A DNA stretch of 10,001 nt, taken from NCBI GenBank assembly GCA_023412755.1, contig JAEZCB010000189.1, positions 1 through 10,001 of the forward strand, written 5' to 3'. The stretch is from Bacteroidota bacterium. Its GTDB lineage: Bacteria; Bacteroidota; Bacteroidia; Flavobacteriales_F; PHOS-HE28. The translations under genes and the position numbers were made by a program. The notes beneath the pieces are model-generated. The model was given only the letters and a program-made list of their open reading frames with translations, searched no databases and was not told where the DNA came from. Numbering within the stretch: the first letter of the stretch is position 1; each line of letters starts with the position of its first letter. Positions 6,514 through 10,001 of the stretch are shown here, one piece after another.

Positions 6514-7425
6514 GGAAGGAGGTTTCCGCGGATCGTACAATGTGAATACCCTGGATATGTTGAAGCCGAAATGGATGTCTCCATCCAGCCAATTGCCTGT
6601 GGTCTCTGTGATGAAACCACGCTCGAACATGGCTGTGCTGTTGGTGAAATGCAACTGGAACACGTGTCCGCCGGTCTCGATATCGAATCCCAGCGAAAAG
6701 GAATTGCGGTAGATCTGCGGCAGTTGCTGCGGTAGCACATAGAAATACTCCGCGTTGATCGCCACCCTGCGCGTGAGTTTCATGCGTGCAGCACCACTGA
6801 AATGGTACACATCGTTGGGGTCATCCAGCGTGGGCACCAGGTTGCGGTGTACTATCCCCGGATTTAGCTGGAGTGTGAAGCTCTCGCTGAACTTCCGGCC
6901 CACGATCAATTGGAATGAATAGCCCATGCGATGCGAGAAATAGTCCGTACGCGCGGGATCATACCAGGGCAGATCGGTCCGCCTCAATGTGGTCATGCTG
7001 GAAGATGCCACCACGGCCAGCGTTATGGGCATGGCACAACCCTCATCACACTGGCGCAGGAATTTGTACTTCACAAAACCATCCAGGGTCTTTTGGAAGC
7101 TGCTTCGTCCGATGCCTACCATCAACCTGGGTGTGACGCCATAGTCCAGGCCCAATCTCACTGTGGCTCCATCAAGGCCGAAGAATTCGTTCAATCCACC
7201 GTTAACGAATCCGAACCGGTGGCCGATCTTGAAGTCAAGCACCCCGTGGGCCGTATTCTCCAGACTGTGGCCATTGATCACGCGGGTGGTCTTGAAACTG
7301 GCCGTGGTGTAGGCTGGTTCCGTCTCTTCCTCGCCAAGCAGATCGAGCAGATCATCCTGCGCGTTGGCCGGCAGCAGGGCGAGGTAAAAGATGGCGAGAT
7401 GAATGGTTTTCCAAGAGATCCTCAT
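6505..7425 (-). CDS. DUF5777 family outer-membrane beta-barrel protein
   Basis: The product is 306 residues from the ATG at 7425. It opens with a signal peptide (MRISWKTIHLAIFYLALLPA, then NAQ) and an acidic DDLLDLLGEEETEP linker. It then shows the family hallmark YTTASFKTTRVINGHSLENT, followed by DFKIGHRFG and GLDYGVTPRLMVGIGRSS. Alternating hydrophobic and polar strands with many aromatic residues continue to the end, as in outer-membrane barrels; the last residues are polar. I assign it from memory to DUF5777, a Bacteroidota family of unknown function often found near YceI and c-type cytochrome genes. The frame stays open upstream to 7482, but that part crosses a hairpin and precedes the signal peptide, so 7425 is chosen. 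A TAGCTTTA box lies 5 nt before the ATG, too close for a usual leader. Two hairpins separate it from the YceI gene, suggesting partly independent transcription. Confidence 0.88.
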   Translation of the reverse strand: MRISWKTIHLAIFYLALLPANAQDDLLDLLGEEETEPAYTTASFKTTRVINGHSLENTAHGVLDFKIGHRFGFVNGGLNEFFGLDGATVRLGLDYGVTPRLMVGIGRSSFQKTLDGFVKYKFLRQCDEGCAMPITLAVVASSSMTTLRRTDLPWYDPARTDYFSHRMGYSFQLIVGRKFSESFTLQLNPGIVHRNLVPTLDDPNDVYHFSGAARMKLTRRVAINAEYFYVLPQQLPQIYRNSFSLGFDIETGGHVFQLHFTNSTAMFERGFITETTGNWLDGDIHFGFNISRVFTLYDPRKPPSGS

Positions 7426-7469
7426 GGTGCTAAAGCTATTTTTTCCCGATCGAACTGTGCCTTTATTGA

Positions 7470-7510
7470 AAGGATCGCCCAACCTGCTTCACGCATGATG
7501 GGCGATCCTT
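7470..7510 (-). terminator. 12-bp perfect hairpin between YceI and DUF5777 genes
   Basis: AAGGATCGCCCA (7470-7481) is exactly complementary to TGGGCGATCCTT (7499-7510), with a 17-nt loop. In the direction of the flanking genes (minus), the stem is followed by TCAATAAAGG, which is only weakly U-rich, so termination may be inefficient. It sits about 45 nt upstream of the DUF5777 start codon and may instead act as an attenuator, an RNA-stability element or a protein-binding site. The structure is certain; its role is not. Confidence 0.5.
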
Positions 7511-7566
7511 CTCTATCCGGCATCCATTATTGCTCCAGTGCTTGACCCGTGCTGGTCCCGAAAACA

Positions 7567-7606
7567 AGATCCGGCCCTCTTACTGGAGCTCTGTCCTGCC
7601 GGATCT
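7567..7606 (-). terminator. Hairpin with T-rich tail at the end of the YceI gene
   Basis: On the minus strand, AGATCCGGC and GCCGGATCT form a 9-bp perfect stem (7606-7598 with 7575-7567), enclosing a 22-nt loop and followed by TGTTTTC. The stem begins within the YceI stop codon. The geometry resembles an intrinsic terminator, although the loop is long. It would end most transcripts of the cytochrome/OB-fold/YceI operon here. Confidence 0.5.
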
Positions 7607-8159
7607 ATAGTTTCTTATAATCCATGTCCACCTTCACGGTGATCTCTTCGGCGATGTTCTTGCGCACCACACCAGGGATCTTGATATCGTGATCTTCCGG
7701 CCTTACGATGAACTCGCTCACCGCCTTCACACTTCCATCTTCATTAACGGTCACCTTGCCTGGTGCCGATATCGGTCTGGTTACCCCGTGTATCGTCAGA
7801 TCCCCGGTCACCTTCACATCATAAGTACCTGGCTTGGCCAGCTGATCCGCCGTCAAGCCATCCATCGTGCCTTTGAATGTGGACTTCGGATGGGTGTTGC
7901 TCTCCATGTAGTTCTCGTTGAAATGCTCCTGCATCAAGGCTTTCTCGAATTCGAAGGCTTTGATGAGCACGGCGAATTCCATGGCACCCGTGCTGGCATC
8001 CCATACGCTGGTGACCTTCCGGTTGTGCGCTTCTATGTCTTCCACAGGCGTGGAGGAATAGAAAGAGATGTACCCTGTTCTCGTTCCGTAGCGCTCCTGC
8101 GCCATCAACACCAGCGGCAGGAATGCCAGCGCCAGCAGAATGATCTTTGAAGTTCTCAT
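7605..8159 (-). CDS. YceI-family periplasmic protein
   Basis: The 184-residue product starts with a signal peptide (MRTSKIILLALAFLPLVLMA, then QE), so it is exported. Family marks of the YceI lipocalin-like barrel are: TGYISFYSSTPVEDIEAHN (28-46), the FNENYMESNTHPKSTFKG segment (80-97), GDLTIHGVTR (119-128) and the closing strands ITVKVDMDYKKL. Structurally known members bind isoprenoid chains such as polyprenyl or ubiquinone-like lipids, so a quinone or isoprenoid carrier role in the periplasm is plausible; physiological functions differ between members. It lies 27 nt downstream of the OB-fold gene and is followed by a terminator-like hairpin. A near-match to a promoter box (TAATTTG) overlaps the end of the upstream gene, so some separate expression is possible. 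Confidence 0.92.
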   Translation of the reverse strand: MRTSKIILLALAFLPLVLMAQERYGTRTGYISFYSSTPVEDIEAHNRKVTSVWDASTGAMEFAVLIKAFEFEKALMQEHFNENYMESNTHPKSTFKGTMDGLTADQLAKPGTYDVKVTGDLTIHGVTRPISAPGKVTVNEDGSVKAVSEFIVRPEDHDIKIPGVVRKNIAEEITVKVDMDYKKL

Positions 8160-8186
8160 TGTCGTGTTGTTTTTCGTTGTTTCAAA

Positions 8187-8609
8187 TTACTCGGCCGCCA
8201 CGCAGCGCTGCAGAAGCACGTCCATCAACATGCCTTTGCAAAAGCCTCGTACAGTGACATCATCTCCCGCCTCCCAGGTGGCCGGCAGGATTTTCTCATC
8301 GAATTCGCAGACCACACCGGCCATTGGATCGCCTGTCTCCAAGATCACATTCTGGATACCCTCACCAGTGGGATCGATCTCCCGGATGGTGCCACTTACC
8401 TCGATCACTTGCTCGCTCTCACCTACGTACTTCGCCGTGGCGGCCTGCTCATCCGTTTGAAAATCCTGGAAGAGGGATTGCGCAGAGACCTGGTGCTCCA
8501 CATTCCCATCATTGGCACCAGCTGGTTTCCGGTTGTACTCTTTCAGGGCGAATATGCCACCGATCACTACTACGGTGGCCCCCACAGCTATCATGGTCCC
8601 TATGCGCAT
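8187..8609 (-). CDS. Membrane-anchored OB-fold protein (tRNA_anti-like family)
   Basis: The 140-residue product has one N-terminal hydrophobic segment (about residues 5-23), which serves as a membrane anchor or uncleaved signal. An OB-fold domain follows, from about residue 58 to the end. Its marks are KYVGE, VIEVSGTIREI (68-78), NVILETGDPMAGVVCEFD (87-104) and VTVRGFCKGMLMDVLLQRCV (118-137). This pattern matches the small exported OB-fold proteins of Bacteroidota labelled tRNA_anti-like (PF12869). Despite that name, the domain here lies outside the cytoplasm and is unlikely to bind tRNA. C101, C124 and C136 are available for disulfides or ligand contact. The ATG at 8609 is 3 nt after the stop of the preceding cytochrome-like lipoprotein gene, so co-translation is very likely. 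The function is unknown. Confidence 0.85.
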   Translation of the reverse strand: MRIGTMIAVGATVVVIGGIFALKEYNRKPAGANDGNVEHQVSAQSLFQDFQTDEQAATAKYVGESEQVIEVSGTIREIDPTGEGIQNVILETGDPMAGVVCEFDEKILPATWEAGDDVTVRGFCKGMLMDVLLQRCVAAE

Positions 8610-8612
8610 GGT

Positions 8613-8975
8613 TCAATTGGTTATTGGGGCACCGGCATTGAGCCAGGCCTGTATCTGTTGGATCTCGCAGGGAGGAAGCGGTCCCGTAGGTGGCATCGGT
8701 GTGGGCACATGGTCTATTACCCTGGCTTTTATCCGGCCACCATCCGCCACCTGCTTGATGGCATCATCGGTGGTAAGGTTGGGTGTCTGCCCACCTCCAT
8801 GGCACGGGCCGGGTAGTGCGCACCGCGTCTGGATCAATGGCTTTATTGTACCACTGAAGGTGACGTTCTCCGTTTCACAGAAATCCACCGGATACAACTC
8901 CTCCTCAATGTCGTAATAGCATCCGCCGAGGCCTTGCATGGCCAGGATCAGAAATATGGATGCGGTGTGTTTCAT
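8613..8975 (-). CDS. Lipoprotein with a cytochrome-c-like domain and a C-x5-CH site
   Basis: The product is 120 residues from the ATG at 8975. Its signal sequence ends in the lipobox LGGC, with C19 as the lipidated cysteine. The mature part has the layout of a small class I cytochrome-c-like domain: FSGTIKPLIQTRC (40-52), CH at 58-59 and the distal MPPTG segment (94-98). The final helix is CEIQQIQAWLNAGAP. The first cysteine and the CH pair are separated by five residues (C52-ALPGP-C58-H59), not the standard two, so covalent haem attachment is uncertain. The last part is clearly paralogous to the second domain of the upstream lipoprotein (compare MPPxGP and W-x-NAGAP). The frame is open back to 9188, but that region is the upstream gene; 8975 is chosen because the signal peptide begins there, 5 nt after the upstream stop. 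It is probably an outer- or inner-membrane-anchored periplasmic protein. Confidence 0.85.
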   Translation of the reverse strand: MKHTASIFLILAMQGLGGCYYDIEEELYPVDFCETENVTFSGTIKPLIQTRCALPGPCHGGGQTPNLTTDDAIKQVADGGRIKARVIDHVPTPMPPTGPLPPCEIQQIQAWLNAGAPITN

Positions 8976-8980
8976 CAGCT

Positions 8981-9718
8981 TCAATTCTGGGGAGCACCGG
9001 CATTCATCCAGTTGTAGAACTTTTGAAGTTTGCAATCGCTCAACTGAGGCCCAACGGGGGGCATGGGGATCTGTCCACAATGGCTTATGGCCAACCAAGC
9101 TCTTCCCACATTGGCCGAGAGTACGTTGTAGCTGGTAAGGTTCAAACCCGCTGCGGGGGTGGAACCTGCATGACAGCCACCTGCGCAATGCAGTGCGATC
9201 ATTGGCGCTATCGTCCCGCTATAGGTGTACGCGGTGGTATCACATTCCTCACAACTGTTGAAGTTGGCCCCCTGCGCGATCCATTGATCGATGATATCGA
9301 TCTCCGCCTGCGTCAACGGTTCTTCACCAGGTGGAGGCATCATGTCGTTATCATCAGGATCGGTCTCATGGATCACTTCATGTATTTCTCCATCGTTCGC
9401 TTCCTCCTGGAAGTTTGAGAAAACAGTGAAATTGAGATCGCTATCCGAGTGGCCGGAATGGTGGCAGGTAAGGTTGGAGTTGTTCGGTGCTGTCAGTGCA
9501 CAGCTGCGCATGATGATCGGCAGCACGTCCTGCTCATAGTATACAATGTTGTCATCGCAGACCACGGGTACCGCTGGAGCGGACCAACCCGGCCAATCGC
9601 AATTGAAACCACCACCGCCACCCATCGGCGGTTCCGGTACCACATCAGGTTGATGTTTGCACGCACTGGTGAAGACCACCAGGATGAGCGGTACCAAGAT
9701 CTTCATACTGGATGCCAT
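8981..9718 (-). CDS. Lipoprotein with two cytochrome-c-like domains and irregular haem motifs
   Basis: From the ATG at 9718 the product is 245 residues. The signal sequence contains MKILVPLILVVFTSAC, with C20 as the lipidated cysteine. Starts at 9730, 9727 or 9706 are equally compatible, because several in-frame ATGs precede the hydrophobic core. A proline/glycine-rich linker leads to domain 1 (about 57-155), with VLPIIMRSC, CH at 85-86 and MMPPPG (126-131). It closes with LTQAEIDIIDQWIAQGA. Domain 2 (about 163-245) has TYSGTIAPMIALHC, CH at 182-183 and MPPVGP (219-224), closing with YNWMNAGAP. The cysteine spacing is C73-x11-C85-H in domain 1 and C178-x3-C182-H in domain 2; neither is CXXCH. 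The MPP methionine is a plausible axial ligand in both. This is the first gene of a tight minus-strand series and follows a promoter-like box. The domain family is well supported; haem content is open. Confidence 0.85.
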   Translation of the reverse strand: MASSMKILVPLILVVFTSACKHQPDVVPEPPMGGGGGFNCDWPGWSAPAVPVVCDDNIVYYEQDVLPIIMRSCALTAPNNSNLTCHHSGHSDSDLNFTVFSNFQEEANDGEIHEVIHETDPDDNDMMPPPGEEPLTQAEIDIIDQWIAQGANFNSCEECDTTAYTYSGTIAPMIALHCAGGCHAGSTPAAGLNLTSYNVLSANVGRAWLAISHCGQIPMPPVGPQLSDCKLQKFYNWMNAGAPQN

Positions 9719-9782
9719 GTGATTCATCATCTTGGACTCTTGAGGAATGGCCCCCATTCTTTTGCCGTGGATCGCACAGTTC

Positions 9783-9790
9783 AAAAGTAC
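9783..9790 (-). promoter_or_regulatory. Candidate promoter -7 box for the cytochrome-like/OB-fold/YceI operon
   Basis: TACTTTTG on the minus strand is a full match to the Bacteroidota -7 consensus TAnnTTTG. It lies about 50-65 nt before the possible start codons of the first lipoprotein gene, in the 128-140-bp spacer after the preceding gene. No TTG at the expected -33 distance was found. It is the best promoter candidate in the window by its -7 element alone. Confidence 0.45.
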
Positions 9791-9858
9791 CGGTACTACT
9801 CCGCAGGGAATCATCGATCCGGATGAAACGGGAAATGGAGAGGATGAAAGTGGAATAC

Positions 9859-10001
9859 TTAAGCCCTTGCACCCCGGGAAGCGGTCTGGCTTGCTCCCAG
9901 CCTGTTCAGATCTGCCATCAACTCAATGGCGTTCAGGGAGTTGTTATACCTGGGCTGCTGGTTGAACTGGATGATCCGGGCCAGCCAAAGCGATGGATCG
10001 G
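9859..10001 (-). CDS. C-terminal end of an unrecognised protein (runs off window)
   Basis: The minus strand is open from the right edge to a TAA at 9861-9859, giving 46 codons. The visible end reads IIQFNQQPRYNNSLNAIE (from about residue 9), followed by an amphipathic helix-like segment and a small, polar Ser/Arg/Ala-rich tail. The other two minus-strand frames contain stops here, and the composition looks like real coding sequence. I do not recognise the family from this fragment. It is co-directional with the lipoprotein genes, but the gap of about 130-140 nt with a promoter-like box suggests a separate transcription unit. Confidence 0.6.
   Translation of the reverse strand, partial: DPSLWLARIIQFNQQPRYNNSLNAIELMADLNRLGASQTASRGARA

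Noticed and set aside
6931..7545. Plus-strand 204-codon ORF
   Set aside because: Antisense to the DUF5777 gene, whose minus-strand frame has a signal peptide and family motifs. The plus-strand product is without recognisable structure.
7689..8150. Plus-strand 153-codon ORF
   Set aside because: Antisense shadow of the YceI gene.
8976..9188. N-terminal 71-codon extension of the one-domain lipoprotein ORF
   Set aside because: It overlaps the end of the upstream lipoprotein gene in another frame. A lipoprotein signal peptide starts at 8975, 5 nt after the upstream stop.
9731..9814. N-terminal extension of the two-domain lipoprotein to an ATG at 9814
   Set aside because: It would put about 30 polar residues before the lipoprotein signal sequence and would cover the best promoter-like box.
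1..10001. CRISPR array, tRNA/rRNA genes, insertion sequences, prophage or defence genes
   Set aside because: No regularly spaced repeats, no cloverleaf-like structure, no transposase, integrase or nuclease motif and no terminal inverted repeats were seen; base composition appears even across the window.

Overview
The window looks like chromosomal DNA of a Bacteroidota bacterium, most probably a moderately GC-rich member of the Flavobacteriales. The support is: start codons without Shine-Dalgarno sequences, several upstream boxes resembling the Bacteroidota -7 element TAnnTTTG, a DUF5777 beta-barrel protein, lipoproteins with SAC/GGC lipoboxes, and a secreted beta-propeller protein of the kind usually exported by this phylum. 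The lineage is inferred from gene content only; there is no rRNA or marker gene here.

Region 1 (1-1184, minus) is the N-terminal 394 residues of a secreted repeat protein that runs off the left edge. Region 2 (1185-1436) is a divergent intergenic spacer with a candidate promoter for the leftward gene and a perfect 16-bp palindrome in front of a cysteine-dioxygenase-like gene (1437-1910, plus).

Region 3 (1984-6510, plus) is a compact signalling block: a PAS histidine kinase; a receiver-CNB-HTH(Crp) regulator overlapping it by 35 nt; a 73-residue two-helix membrane protein with its own possible promoter; a tandem universal stress protein; and an M50 site-2 protease with CBS domains whose ATG overlaps the Usp stop codon by one base. 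This reads as a sensor, a transcription factor, and then probable stress or energy-state effectors. The signal is not known from sequence.

Region 4 (6505-9858, minus) converges on region 3 with the two stop codons directly adjacent. In transcription order it holds a lipoprotein with two cytochrome-c-like domains, a second lipoprotein with one such domain, a membrane-anchored OB-fold protein, a YceI-family protein and, after a terminator-like hairpin and a second 12-bp hairpin, a DUF5777 outer-membrane beta-barrel. The first four are separated by 5, 3 and 27 nt and probably form one operon for an envelope or redox function. The three cytochrome-like domains keep the MPP segment near their C-termini, but none has a standard CXXCH haem site; their spacings are C-x11-CH, C-x3-CH and C-x5-CH. 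At the right edge (9859-10001, minus) is the C-terminus of another gene that I do not recognise.

No tRNA, rRNA, CRISPR array, insertion sequence or transposase was seen. The points most worth a second look are the irregular haem motifs, the replaced metal ligand in the cysteine-dioxygenase-like protein, the palindrome upstream of that gene, and the YceI/DUF5777/cytochrome/OB-fold gene set.
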